64,000 nt of DNA from Prorocentrum cordatum (taxonomy: Eukaryota; Sar; Dinophyceae; Prorocentrales; Prorocentraceae): positions 1,184,075-1,248,074 of the forward strand of contig CAUYUJ010019615.1 of NCBI GenBank assembly GCA_963575745.1, written 5' to 3'. A program made the translations under genes and the position numbers. The notes under the pieces were generated by a model. It was not told where the DNA came from. It ran no database searches and saw nothing but the letters and a program-made list of their open reading frames with translations. This document shows, piece by piece, positions 1 to 10,068 of this stretch (positions within the stretch are counted from its first letter, which is position 1; each line of letters starts with the position of its first letter).

Positions 1-760
1 GGACCATGCGAACCCCGCTCGGCACAGTGTTGGCCCCATAGATGGCCTTTTCTACCCCACGGGGTCACTGGTCAGCGACCTGGCCTCCGTTCCGGGAGGA
101 AGGAAGAGGAGGAGGAGAAATGGAGGAGGTGGGAGGTGGAGGAAGTGGAGGAGGAGAAGGAGGGTGAGGAGGAGGAGGAGGAGGACAGAGGGGAAGAACA
201 CGAAACACATCTCATCCGAGACTTCCTGGCTACTCGAAATGAGCCCGAGTTGGATGAAAGACCTACGCCGCCGCCGAGTCCCTTCTCTCCCTGTCAATGG
301 ACGCTATGCACGCACCCACCCGACAACGCTTTTTGTTGTTGGTTGTGACACATGCCCCCGGAAATCCATTTCAGGACCTGATGCTAATCCTGAGTCGACG
401 TTTTGCTGGCGGCCCTCGGGCCAGGAAACGACCTGGAGAGGCCGATAGCGTTCTGAAAATTTGCCGTCGCGTTCTGTGTTGTGTCGCCTGGATCTCAGGG
501 CGCACCCACCATACACCCTTCCTGGCCAGGCCGATCGTGTTCTCAAGTCAAGGGAGGTCACACGTTCCGACCTCCGCAACTGTCGCTTGCAATACAGCCC
601 TGGACGTCTACTAACCAGTCCTGCCATTGCGTTTACTCTGAATTGCTTCGCGTTTTTTGTGAGGGTTGTTCTTCTGCCCTCGAAGACGCATGCCCCCATG
701 GCCTGGCCAGGGCTGGCGTATCCACCACCGCGCCTGGGGCCTCATAGAGGCTGGCAACCC
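1..760. other. No gene recognised
   Basis: Mixed-composition DNA with a GGA-rich patch near 107-190. Open frames exist in several phases, but none has a recognisable domain or a consistent coding signal. Confidence 0.5.
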
Positions 761-842
761 TCTTCCTCCTCCTCCTCCTCCTCCTCCTCCTCCTCCTTGT
801 TTTCATCCTCCTCCTTCTCCTCCTCCTCCTCCTCCTCCTCGT
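761..842. repeat. (TCC)n microsatellite
   Basis: Nearly uninterrupted CTC/TCC trinucleotide tract. Poly-Ser, poly-Pro and poly-Glu open frames over it are artefacts of the repeat. Confidence 0.95.
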
Positions 843-1535
843 TCTGTGGTCCCCACTTCAGTCCAGCACACCCCTCACGCGGATCGTGCCACATAGGGGG
901 GTCTAGCTCTGGCTCCGATGGGGAAGCTCGCATGGCGTCCAGGCCTCCATCCGGCACAACACTCACACGGATCGTGCCCCACGCGGACCCTCCTCAGGAG
1001 CGGGCGCTTGCCTGCGCTACGCGCAGCAAATTGCAAAATGAGCTCAGTGTGCGTTGTCCGGCCGATCTCATTATTCCATGGCAGTGTCTAGTTTGCGGTG
1101 TCTCGTTGGATCGTTTCTTCGCGAGCTTTTTATGTGACTCTAGCAGCGCATGCTCGTTCAGTTCGCTGCTTCCCTGTGACTACACAGGGTACGGGCCTGT
1201 CAGGCGAAGAGTTCTTCAACCGCTTCTCCAAATTCGTATCGGAATTCGACAAGATGGGTTTTCACAAGGTTGGGGAGGACGGCTAGGGCTGCATGCAGGA
1301 ACAAAGTCGCAACGTTGTGTTGTTGCGCGAGCGTCTCGACACTTTTCTTTCCTGCAGGAGGTAGTGCCAGGGACTCGTTCACGCCAGAATCAGCTCTCAG
1401 TCAACATTTCATGACTCTTACGCAGCATCGCACACTGTCTTGCACACGGCATCACGCGATGATCACAGAGAGTGATATCAGGGACGTCGCTCACCAACTG
1501 CAGACGCCAGCAAGACTAGAAGAAGACGGGCATTC
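843..1535. other. No confident gene; possible exon fragments
   Basis: Non-repetitive DNA. A plus-strand frame ending near 1286 reads EEFFNRFSKF followed by VSEFDKMGF, which looks exon-like but matches no family I can name. A 39-bp stretch at about 1480-1518 (ATCAGGGACGTCGCTC...) is repeated at about 1708-1746 on the far side of the introner-like element, so the element may sit inside a locally duplicated or coding stretch. Confidence 0.35.
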
Positions 1536-1684
1536 CATAAACTTCTCGAGGTTCACTCGGATTTCTTGGATCGACGCTGGACCCTCCTCCCTGGCACGGA
1601 GCGCTTCAGGGGCGGCGCCGGAGGCGCTGCCAGAGGGGGCCAGCGCCGATCCAAGCAATCCGCGCGGAGCTCCGAAAGTTCATG
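1536..1684 (+). mobile_element. Introner-like element, family 1, copy 1
   Basis: About 150 bp with long terminal inverted repeats. The left arm holds CGGATTTCTTGGATCGACGC and the right arm CCGATCCAAGCAATCCGCGC; the outer ends read CATAAACTT and AAGTTCATG. The loop is GC-rich (GGCGGCGCCGGAGGCGC). The same arms recur at about 5290, 56985, 58371 and 59735, and three of those copies lie in apparent introns. Whether this copy is spliced is unknown because the host gene is not recognised. Confidence 0.8.
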
Positions 1685-1746
1685 CTTATGCAGTTTGCCT
1701 TCTTGGGTATCAGGGACGTCGCTCGTCAGCTGCAGGCGCTTGCAAG

Positions 1747-2476
1747 TTATCCCTCTCGGCTCTCGACGTGCGCATGATGCGGGCGGAAGCTTTGCTCAGC
1801 GTGTCACGCCGCCGGTTCTGGCCCATCGCGCTCCAGCGCGACATGCTATCGACTTCCTAACGAAAGTCAAGGTTATCCCACCCTCTCACTCCGTGGAGGG
1901 GGGCGACGCGCTATGCGCTTGCAGGGCAGTGCGTGTCACCTGAGCCGCCGCCGCGACACGCGAAGCAAAAGTTCCCCACCGTACTGGCCATAGCACCGAT
2001 TGCTCGAATCGAAGATGGCGGTACTAGTCAGGCGGTGCTTTGACAAGGAGTTGGCCAGGCGAACGCGGAAAGCTAGCAGTTTGCGAGGCGTTGCTAGATC
2101 AAAGAAAGACAGAGGGAGTGGCATTACTGGAGTGGTCTCAGCGACGATCGCCATGTTGGTCACCCGAACATCGGGCCGCTCCAATTTTTTAGACGGGCGG
2201 GTCCGAAGGTCTGGACCACTTCCCCAGGGCCTGTTTTTCGTCGTGGGTGATTCTGTTGACGGTTCCGAGGCCCAGCGAGGGCCCCCAGAGGTCGAACACG
2301 GCCTAAGACCGGCAGTTCAATTCTTGTTTCGGAGCGTCGGATCTTTGGGGAGGTGCCTGTCACCTCGGTCTTCGGGGGCTTCACCCTCACGCCGTACGAG
2401 GGCTTCCCCTTCTACAACGATCCCAAAGCCATGGCGACCCCACGGCCAAGGGAGGGGGAGGGGCCCGGGCAGAGGA
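1747..2476. other. No gene recognised
   Basis: Unique-looking sequence with overlapping open frames in both directions. No motif, repeat or domain was recognised. Confidence 0.45.
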
Positions 2477-2546
2477 GGGAGGAGGAGGAGCGAGGAGAAG
2501 GAGGAGGAGGAGGAGGAGAAGGAGGAGGAGGACAAGGAGGAGAGGG
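2477..2546. repeat. (GGA)n purine tract
   Basis: Imperfect GGA/GAG trinucleotide tract; one of more than twenty in the window. Confidence 0.9.
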
Positions 2547-2939
2547 GAGACAGGGTACCTTCGATCCGCAAGTTTACCCTTGCATCTTTCCATTTCGGCT
2601 CATCCCTGGCCGCGTTCGCTGGCCCTTCTCGCTCGCAATGTGTCGACATGGCCTTCCAGGGCCCTTGCATCTTGATCGCGCATCCTTATTACACCGGTGG
2701 ACCGCAAACTCAATATGCATCAGCGGTGCTGAAATACACCCTCCTGTCCCAAGTCTCTTTCCATATCAGTCCCTACAGACCTGCCCTTTCACTTACAGGA
2801 AGCGCCCCCTTGAAAGACCAGTGCAACGTTGTCATGCCACTCAGGCGAAAGAACAGTTTCGAACAAGAAGTGCACTCCATCCACATCGTGCGTGGTAGCG
2901 ACTGCAAACAAATATCTTTCAGTTCAACGAAGTGTCGTC

Positions 2940-3415
2940 CGAGAGATCCTCATTTCGAAAGAGGACCACCCACATTCGCGTAACAGTTGCCCATGTTTAC
3001 GCTGCTGGTTATGAGTCCCGAGGAATTCTCCAGCAAGAGCTCCGTGTTGAAAAGGAGCCGCCTCTCATCAGTGCAGCTGCTGTATCTGTTGAAGCGCCTG
3101 GTCTCCATACCCAACGATGTCTCAATCGAGATCCTTATTTTGAAAAAGAATCCTCCATCCTTATCGCTGTTTGCAGGCTTTTTGAAGGCGAATGCGTCCG
3201 GTGCCAGGGCGAGAGCCCCCCCCCAGGTTAGAAAAGGACCTACCATCCATCTTTGTACTTGCGGCAAGCTGCGCGGTGCTAAGGCGAGAGCTCCTCTGGA
3301 AAACGACATGTGCTCTATCATGGTGGCTGCTGCAAGCGTTTAAGATGAATGTGCGTGGTGATGACGCGAGAGCCACATTTCGAAAACACGATCCTCCATC
3401 CGTGTAGCTGCTGCG
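2940..3415. repeat. Degenerate tandem repeat, GCGAGAGCCACATTT type
   Basis: About five diverged units of roughly 90-110 bp. Each contains versions of GCGAGAGCCACATTTCGAAA, then a CCTCCATCCGTG-like block, then AATGTGCGTGGTG. The same unit recurs near 31.85-32.08, 41.14-41.23 and 49.58-49.96 kb, so it is a dispersed satellite that forms short local arrays. Confidence 0.7.
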
Positions 3416-4469
3416 ACTTCCAGGCTTGAGGATCATTGGCCGTGAGGAAGAGCTACAGCGAAATGCCAGTCCCGCCCTACCGACACATCCGGCAGGAGCT
3501 ATCCATACATCATAAGGAACAGGGGTGTAGGAGGAGAGTGGGGCGAGCGATGATGACGATCCAGTTGTTTGAACACGGATCCCCAGGGTGTGTTCAAGAG
3601 GTCTGGGGGCCAACGTCGTAAACAAATCATGACGCCGCAGGCCTGGGCCAGGTGCTGCCTGGAAGATTTCCCGTGGAGCGCACCACCGCGGCGCCTTTGC
3701 ATCTTACTTTCGCATCCGCTGTGCCAATCTCTTTTCGTGGCGTCGGGCCCCAATGGGAGGCCCAGACGGGCCTCAGCTGGAGGTCCAGAGCGGCGAAACG
3801 CTGGCCGTCAAGCTTTTTCGTGGAGCCGGGATCCGAGATCTTATCTCCGAAGGTCCCTGGAGCTCCTTGCCCAGATCATCCGTTGCCGACACTTTCCGGT
3901 AACGCTCTGGACGAACCGGTGTCGACCGAAATTCGGTCTCGGGTCGCGAATTCCAGTAACGAGCGAGCCGTCGAAATCTTCAAAACCCTCGCTCGGATCC
4001 CGACGCGCCGTCTCTTCGTTGCCAGAATTCGACCCCTTCTGGTCGCGACAGGTATTCGTTGCCGAACATTTCTGGTCGCGGATGATTTGGGTGGAGACCT
4101 CCAGAAGCCTTCCGAAGCTCTTGGAGGCCAAAGAGGCAGAAGGAGGGTTGAAGTCGACCTTCGACCTTGAAGGGTCGACTGAAGGCAGGCAGCCTTGCGC
4201 TGGGCTGGGCCGTGGCAGGACAGCAGGCCGCCAACCCTGCCTGTCTGCTGCCCGCCCTGGCTGGCTACGCGGCAGGCTTGACTCTTCGCCAGCCTGACCT
4301 GGGATGGGGGCCCGCAGCCCCTTGCCCTCTCGGGTCATGCGCAAAAATCGCGACGGCAGGCTTTTCGCTATTGTCGGCCTCTGCGGGCCCCTGCCAGGCC
4401 TCGGGACCGTCAAAAAGAGGGTCAGGACGAACAGCTGGTCATAGGGAGCCGGTCGAGACTTTTGAGGGT
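3416..4469. other. No gene recognised; short internal repeats
   Basis: Open frames run on both strands but no family is recognised. Between about 3900 and 4090 there are recurring short words (TTCGTTGCC, CTGGTCGCG, GAATTC), so this looks like decayed tandem sequence. Confidence 0.4.
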
Positions 4470-4496
4470 CGACGTCATGAAAAAATCATGACGTCG
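4470..4496. repeat. Perfect 11-bp hairpin
   Basis: CGACGTCATGA and its exact reverse complement TCATGACGTCG are separated by AAAAA. It lies about 300 bp upstream of the kinase-KH gene. It could be a small fold-back scar; there is no reason to call it a terminator in a eukaryote. Confidence 0.7.
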
Positions 4497-4620
4497 GGGG
4501 TCCCTGGTCCGGGTAGCTCCCCAGCGCATTGGCTGGCGCGCTTGGATCCCCCCCCTCACCACCACTCGGCCCCCTGAAGTTGCGCACCAAAGGAGACCCT
4601 TGCCTAACAGGGCTCACATC

Positions 4621-4762
4621 GATGATCCTCAGGACGTGTGTTAGCCCAATGCGTGTTAACCCTGTTCGGCCTGCGCCGGCCATCGTTACAGCACCCCCGT
4701 CGCACTAAAGGGCTTCGGTGGACCAGCTCATGTCGGCGCTAACACACGTCCTGAGGATCATC
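4621..4762. mobile_element. MITE-like inverted repeat with perfect 25-bp arms
   Basis: The left arm (4621-4645) begins GATGATCCTCAGGACG and the right arm (4738-4762) is its exact 25-nt reverse complement, ending CGTCCTGAGGATCATC. The spacer is 92 nt. It ends about 25 bp before the relic spliced leader of the kinase gene, so it may contribute to that promoter region or mark an insertion hotspot. No transposase is visible. Confidence 0.75.
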
Positions 4763-4787
4763 AGCTCTTCCGAGTAGCCGACCACGC

Positions 4788-4808
4788 CCGTAGCCATTGT
4801 GGCTCGAG
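4788..4808 (+). promoter_or_regulatory. Relic dinoflagellate spliced-leader sequence (DinoSL)
   Basis: The 21 nt match the DinoSL core (CCGTAGCCATT...GGCTC.AG) at 19 positions; the differences are T to G at position 12 and A to G at position 19. DinoSL is normally added to mRNA 5' ends by trans-splicing and is not encoded in genes. A genomic copy in sense orientation 49 bp before the start codon is the known signature of a mature mRNA that was reverse-transcribed and reinserted. It marks the 5' end of the kinase-KH transcription unit. Confidence 0.85.
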
Positions 4809-4857
4809 GACCCCTGGGCGTCGGGCCTCCCAGTGCCAGCCCGGGCCGGCGAGCGGG

Positions 4858-7444
4858 ATGGTGGACGGGCAGCCCCAGCCGCTGGGCACCGCCGCCTGGT
4901 CAGGCCTTGGCAGTGCCGAGCAGCCAGGCGCGGGCGTGGGCGCGGTGGCGGCGCCGCTGGCCCGTGGACCGCCTGCGCTGTTTCGCGGCTACCAGCGGGG
5001 CCGCGAGCTCGGACGAGGCGCGTATGGCCGAGTCTTCCTTTGCAGGAGAGAAGGAGACGGGTGCTGCTTCGCCGTCAAGGCGATGGACCTCCGGCACATG
5101 CGGCTCAGCTCGAACAGGGAGCGAGAGATGAAGAAGCTGCAGCGCGAGGTTGACATCTTAAAGAAGCTGCCGCCGCACGCTGGCATCGTGCAGCTCGTCG
5201 ACACGGTCGAGGACGGCGACTGGTTCCTTCTCGTCCTGGAGCTTGTGGGGGGCGGCGACCTCTTCTCGAAGAAGAGAGCACGGTATGACCATAAGCCTTC
5301 GTACGTCAGCGCGGATTCCTCGGATCGGCGTTGAACCCCCCTCCTCGGCGCGCGGAGCCATCCAGGGGCGGCGCAGGGGGCGCCGCCAGGGGGGGTCCAG
5401 CGCCGATCCCGCGCGGTGCACCGAGAGCCTGTGCTTATGCCGCTTATGCTGTTTCTCTTCTTCGATCTTCACGGTGCTCACCGCACGGGAGCCGCCGCGC
5501 TTTCTCGAGCCAGAGGCCCAGCACGTGCTCAGGCAGCTCGCCGCTGGGCTCTCGTTCCTCCACGGCCAGGCCGTCATCCACAGGGACCTCAAGCTGGAGA
5601 ACGTGCTCGTCGCGGCCACGCGCCGGGAAGCAGGCCTCGCCCTGCACAGCGTCAAGATCGCGGACTTCGGCCTCTCCAAGGCCGTCGGCGAGGGCCTCAG
5701 CGAGGCCCGCTCTGCCGTCGGCACGGGGCCGTACGTGTCGCCAGAGGTGCTGGGCAGGTGCGCCTACGGGTTCAGCTCGGACCTGTGGTGCCTGGGCGTC
5801 CTCCTCTGGGTCCTCTTGGTCGGCAGCTTCCCTTTCGAGGGCGCGGCGCCGTCGGGGCAGGCCCCCGTCGACGCCCTGACGAGCGCGCTCCGGGGCAGCG
5901 AGGCGGCCAGGGCGACCGTGCGCGGGCTGCTGCAGGTGGACCCGGCGAGGAGGCTCGGCCTCGGCGCGATCCAGGCGCAGGATTCAGTCGGGCTCGTCCC
6001 TCTACAGGAGGAATATCAAAAAATCAACAACAAATAGTCTGGAGACGATTTTTTGGTACATTATTGCAATGTTTTTGGGTGTATTTGTTATCCATTTTTT
6101 ATTTTTCGTCGACCATGCGCCTGTAGGGGGCCGCGCCCGACCGAAGCGCAGGAGGACTGGGCCTCGGGCCCCTCCCCGCGCGAGGGCCCCTCGGCGCCGC
6201 CCGGCCCGTCGACGACCGCCGCCCCCCCCGAGGCCGCGCAGGGCCCCGAGGTGGCCGCCGGTGGCTCGTCCGCCGCGGCCGCCGCACCCGCGGCCGCCTC
6301 GAGCACCGCCGCCCCTCGGTGCACCGACTCGCCCCGCGGCGACGCCGGCGCTCCGAGGGTTGGCGATCGGCCGCCCCCACAGCCGCTCGGGGCCGCCCCG
6401 GCTGCCGCCGGGGCGCCTCCCGCGCCGCCTCCTCTGGCGCCCGCCGCGCGCCCGCCGGAGAGCCCGGCTGCCCCCTCGGCGGGGCCGCAGCGGCCCAGGG
6501 TGGACTACTGCACCGACAGCAGCTCAGTTGCGGAGGCTGCGGAGGTGGGCGCGCGCGGGGTCTCCAGCGCGTCCTCGGCGAAAGGCCTCGTCGGCATCTC
6601 GGCCCGGGTGATGCAGGAGGAGGTCTGCGGCGCCGACCTGGAGCCCGAGGTGATGCAGGCGCATGTGCCGGTCCCCGGGTATCTGGCGAGGGAGGTGGTC
6701 GGGCAGGGCGAGGCGGACCTGACCCGCGTGCACGCCCGGGCGAAGGTGTGGGTCACGCCTGTGGATGCGCTCGGTGATTGCCGCATCGTGGTCATCGGCC
6801 CGTACGAATTGTGTGCTAGCGTTCAGGAGCTAGTCTACTCGCGGATAGTGCGAGCGCTGGGCGCCGAAGGCTGTCGCAATCTCACGAGCAATTATGCCGA
6901 GGTGGTGTTGTTCGTTCGAGTCGAGGCCACTGGCATCGTACGGGGAAAGCAGGGCTTCGTCATGAACCAGATCGCGGAGCAGTCTGGGGCGAGCCTCCAG
7001 TTCCTTGAGGGCGAGGTAAAGGGCCAGCGCCCATGCCTCGTGACGGGCACTATGAGCAGCGTCCTCAGGGCAGGGCAGCACGTATTCGACCTAGTTCGCG
7101 CCGTGCCTGTCGTGCCTCCCGCCTGGTACTGCACAGCTCCCGCCGGAGCCCCCGAGCCGACGAGGTCCAAGGCGGCCAAGGGCGGCACCCGCGGCAGCAG
7201 GCCGCCCACCCTTGGCGAGAGCGGGACCGTCCTGTACGGCCCCGTGGACCACCTCACCGGAGACACCGTGGCCAGCCCGGCGTACCTCCTGCAGGAAGGC
7301 CGCCAGATACCCAAGGGCCACCCTTGCCACGGCCGTGCAGCGCCCGCAGCGGTGGCCGCAGCTGTGGCGTTACCGCTGGAATGCCCCCTGGCCAAGCGCG
7401 CACGGTGCGAAGCTGGCGGCAGCAGCGGAGAAACAAACAAATAG
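4858..7444 (+). CDS. Ser/Thr protein kinase fused to two KH-like RNA-binding domains (3 exons)
   Basis: Predicted exons are 4858-5283, 5489-5980 and 6152-7444, giving about 736 residues. The kinase domain spans residues ~44-306: glycine loop GRGAYG (52-57), catalytic lysine in FAVKAM (K74), HRDLKLEN (173-180), DFG (201-203), SPE replacing APE (226-228), and the C-lobe arginine in DPARRLGL. The order and spacing resemble CAMK/AGC-type kinases. A Pro/Ala-rich linker (~310-430) follows, then a degenerate KH repeat (~472-540, loop GQGE) and a better one (~553-625, loop GKQG in GIVRGKQGFVMNQIAEQSGA). The likely role is phosphorylation coupled to RNA binding, in nucleus or cytoplasm; this is inferred from domains only. 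The first join keeps frame across a GCACGG duplication, the second across CGCAGGA (phase 0). The start is the first in-frame ATG after the relic DinoSL. Two adjacent genes remain possible if the second join is wrong. Confidence 0.8.
5284..5488 (+). mobile_element. Kinase intron 1, introner-like family 1, copy 2
   Basis: This 205-bp interruption splits the kinase between GGDLFSKKRAR and EPPRFLEPEA. GCACGG occurs in the same codon phase at both edges (5278-5283 and 5483-5488), so removing one copy restores the frame. Inside, about 5290-5440 carries the family 1 inverted arms (GCGCGGATTCCTCGGATCGG, with CCGATCCCGCGCGG on the right). No placement within the duplication gives a GT-AG pair: a GT donor at 5283 would pair with an end reading CG. 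The exact cut is therefore unresolved and non-canonical splicing is implied. Confidence 0.75.
5981..6151 (+). mobile_element. Kinase-KH intron 2, introner-like family 2, copy A
   Basis: A 171-bp insert between exon 2 (...GGCGCAG) and exon 3 (GAGGAC...). CGCAGGA is present at both edges in the same phase (phase 0). The ends are GA-AG, a donor type known in dinoflagellates. Inverted arms read AGTCGGGCTCGTCCCTCTAC on the left and CTGTAGGGGGCCGCGCCCGA on the right, flanking an AT-rich core with AGTCTGGAGACGATTTTTTG. The core word recurs at about 25.8 and 61.0 kb. Splicing it out joins the kinase and KH parts in one frame. Confidence 0.75.
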
Positions 7445-8220
7445 AGCTACTTTGCTTATTCGGGCCATCCCAACTAGGGAGCTGCTGTGAATGATGTCGA
7501 AGTCTGCCGCGTGTGACTCCACAGTATGATATGTTACATATTGGCTGACGCATGACCATTGCCATTGCACATGTGCTGTGTGCTTGGTACTTGCGCATGT
7601 TGGACCACGCGTTGCTTGCGCACTTCGGGCATACGGGCAATGCGTGCGTGCTATGATGTGGTCTGATTATGACAGGTATTCACGCCCCTTTGCGGGGGTG
7701 TATGTTATTGGCTTGCGGTGATGCCGGATCTGCTAGATTGATGACGCTGGTGTGATGTCCTGGTGCATGTTACGAGCGCGTGCTTATAACATGCCATAAT
7801 AGTGTAAGGTATTTAGTTAAACGTGTGTTTCATTATATTTGTGTATGGTATCATTGTGTGGTAATGTTGCCTGCACGTGATGGAGGTTTGCGGGGAATGG
7901 TATTCACGTGCGTGCTGCATTGCTATGTGTGTGTGTGTGTGCGTTTGATGTCATGCTGCCGTGGCATGTCATCGATGTAGGCTAGTGTCACTTGTTATGG
8001 ACGGCTGCTACTGTTGGGAGCACATGCTGTAACAGTTTGATTGCTAGTCTCCGTTCGTGTTACTATGTGCTCCTGGTGCATGTGATTTCTGCTTGTGCTT
8101 GATGTTATGTTGCTGATGATCGCTACTCGCGTGTGCCATGTCTGTTTCGTGCATGTTGCTTTCATGTGGGCGCTGCCCGTGTTGATGTGCGGTCTTGAAC
8201 TCTGTCCGCACGTCCACGCC
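7445..8220. other. TG-rich 3' flank without a gene
   Basis: Composition shifts sharply after the stop codon: T- and G-rich on this strand, with TGTGTGTGTG at about 7928-7941 and many ATGTTGC/GTGCATG words. It presumably holds the 3' UTR and spacer of the kinase-KH gene. I see no poly(A) signal that can be assigned. Confidence 0.5.
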
Positions 8221-8224
8221 TGCT

Positions 8225-8455
8225 GCTTGCTGCCCCTTTGCCGCCTGTTGCCGCCTGTGGGAGTGTCCCGGGGATTTGCCACGCTCTGGTCCGTTGCCCG
8301 CCGTTGCCGCTTGTGGGGGTGTCCAGAGGATTCGCCACGCTCTGGCCCGTTGCCGCCCGTTGCCGCCCGTATGGCCGTGTCGAGGATGCGCCACGTGCTG
8401 GTCCGTTGCCGCACGTTGCCGGCAGTTGCCGCCTGTGGTGACGTCCCGAGGATGC
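8225..8455. repeat. Minisatellite, ~66-bp unit, about 4 copies
   Basis: Units contain GTTGCCGCCTGTGGGAGTGT, then CC(G/A)(G/A)GGATT(T/C)GCCACGCTCTGG and TCCGTTGCC. Units diverge by roughly 10-25%. The open frames on both strands here are products of the repeat. Confidence 0.8.
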
Positions 8456-8742
8456 CTCTTTGCTCACCTAAAAGTGTCCGCAGAGACGTTTGTGCATCAC
8501 ACAGCTTGCACATCCACAGTGTAGTCGATTGAGCTGGTTCCACGATGTCAAACATTGTCTTTGGTGTAATCGGTGTGCGTGCGTTATTGCTGTCCGCTTC
8601 GTTGTGTTTGTTCTTGCTGCTCGGTGTTGGTGCACTGCCTTGATGCCTGGTTTTGGTTGGCGTATCTTATCGGGGATGTCATTGGTGCATGCTCTTCGCG
8701 TTTGCTCCTGATGCGTGTTATTGAGGTCTGCTGGTTTCTCTT

Positions 8743-8922
8743 ATCGAAGACGCCTACGGCGAATCACCGCCGCCCCCTGCCTTCTAGAATCACCCATGTG
8801 GCCGAGCGTTGTGGCTAGAGCTCTGCCAAGCTATCGGACCATGTGTTCCCCCAACCGTTGTGGAAACCCTTCGGGAAATACTTGGGTGAGGATGGCGGGG
8901 AAGATCAGGAGGAGGAGGAGGA

Positions 8923-8954
<32 letters not shown>

Positions 8955-10036
8955 GAGGAGGAGGAGGAGGAGGAGGAGGAGGAGGAGGAGGAGGAGGAAG
9001 AGGAGGAGAAGGGGACATCTTGAGAGCCTCTGGGGACACTCTTGGGGCCTCCAGGGAGCTTCCTGGGAGCCTCTTGGAGGCATCTTGGGAGCCTCCTTGG
9101 GCCTCCTTGGGCCTCTTGGGGGCCTTTGGGGGCTTCTCGGGGGCCTCTTTGGCCGTCTTGGTGGGTTCCTGACCCGTCTGACGCCGTCGGAAGCAGTCTT
9201 CGGGGCCTCTCTGGGCCGACTTGGGGCCCTCGTGGGGTGCTCCAGAGCCGTCTTGGAGGCAATATTGGGCGTTTGGGGGGCCTCTTAGGCCGTCTTCAGG
9301 CTCTCATGGGCAGTCTTGGGGGCATCTTGGGCATTCGTGGGGTGGGCGATCTTGGGGCGATTTTTGGAGGCTCTTGGGCCGTCTCGGGCCGTCGGAAAGC
9401 GGGAAAAAAGGAAATACCAAAATCTTTCAAAAACCAGAGGGAAAGCAATGATTCGGGTATCTTCGGGCCTTCCTAGAGGACCTCTTGGAGGCCTCTTGGG
9501 CCGTTTTGGAGGCCTCTTGGATGCTTCTGTGGCCGTCTTATGACTTCGTGAGGCCGTCTAATGCCGTCCGGAGTGCTTTTTGGGCCGTCTTGGAAGCATC
9601 TTGGAGCCATCTTAGCCGTCTTGGAGGCCATCTTGGCCGTGTTGGAGGCATCTTGGAGGCCATCTTGGGCCATCTTGGCCGTCTCGAAGGCGACTGGGGC
9701 AACCACCGGACATTTTGTGCACCCTTCCGGGTCCGTCCGGGCGGCCGGCGGGACGGGCCGGAGCCCCAAGGGAGAGCTCTTTTGGAAAAAGAACCAGAAT
9801 CAAAAACGGTAGCGCCTAGCACGCCGTGCACCCTTGTGACAAGCACAGGGGGCGGCGGATCGAAGACGCCTACGGCGAATCACCGCCGCCCCTTCCCCCT
9901 TTGGAAGCGCCTCTGTGGCCGACAGCTGGGCCAGAGCTTGGCGAAGCTATCGGGCCAGTTGTTCCCCGAGTCGAATTGGAAAGACTTCGGGGAACATATG
10001 GGGGAGCAAGAAGAGGAGGAGGGGGAGAAAAAAGAG

Positions 10037-10068
<32 letters not shown>

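Noticed and set aside
742-966. Open frames encoding poly-Glu, poly-Gly, poly-Ser or poly-Pro across GGA/TCC tracts (here and at every similar tract)
   Set aside because: They exist only because trinucleotide repeats contain no stops in most frames; overlapping frames on both strands are equally open.
4470-4496. Rho-independent terminator at the 4.47 kb hairpin
   Set aside because: Bacterial terminators are not expected in a dinoflagellate nucleus, and there is no following T-run.
5279-5475. CACGGT direct repeat as the kinase intron 1 junction
   Set aside because: The two copies are in different codon phases; the GCACGG pair at 5278 and 5483 keeps phase and fits kinase spacing better.
5243-5488. 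N-terminal extension of the second kinase frame (from 5243)
   Set aside because: It reads through the family 1 inverted-repeat element and interrupts the kinase fold between conserved blocks.
6053-6151. Start codon at 6053 for a separate KH protein
   Set aside because: The first ~33 codons lie inside the family 2 element and are AT-rich; the in-phase CGCAGGA duplication argues that this part is intron.
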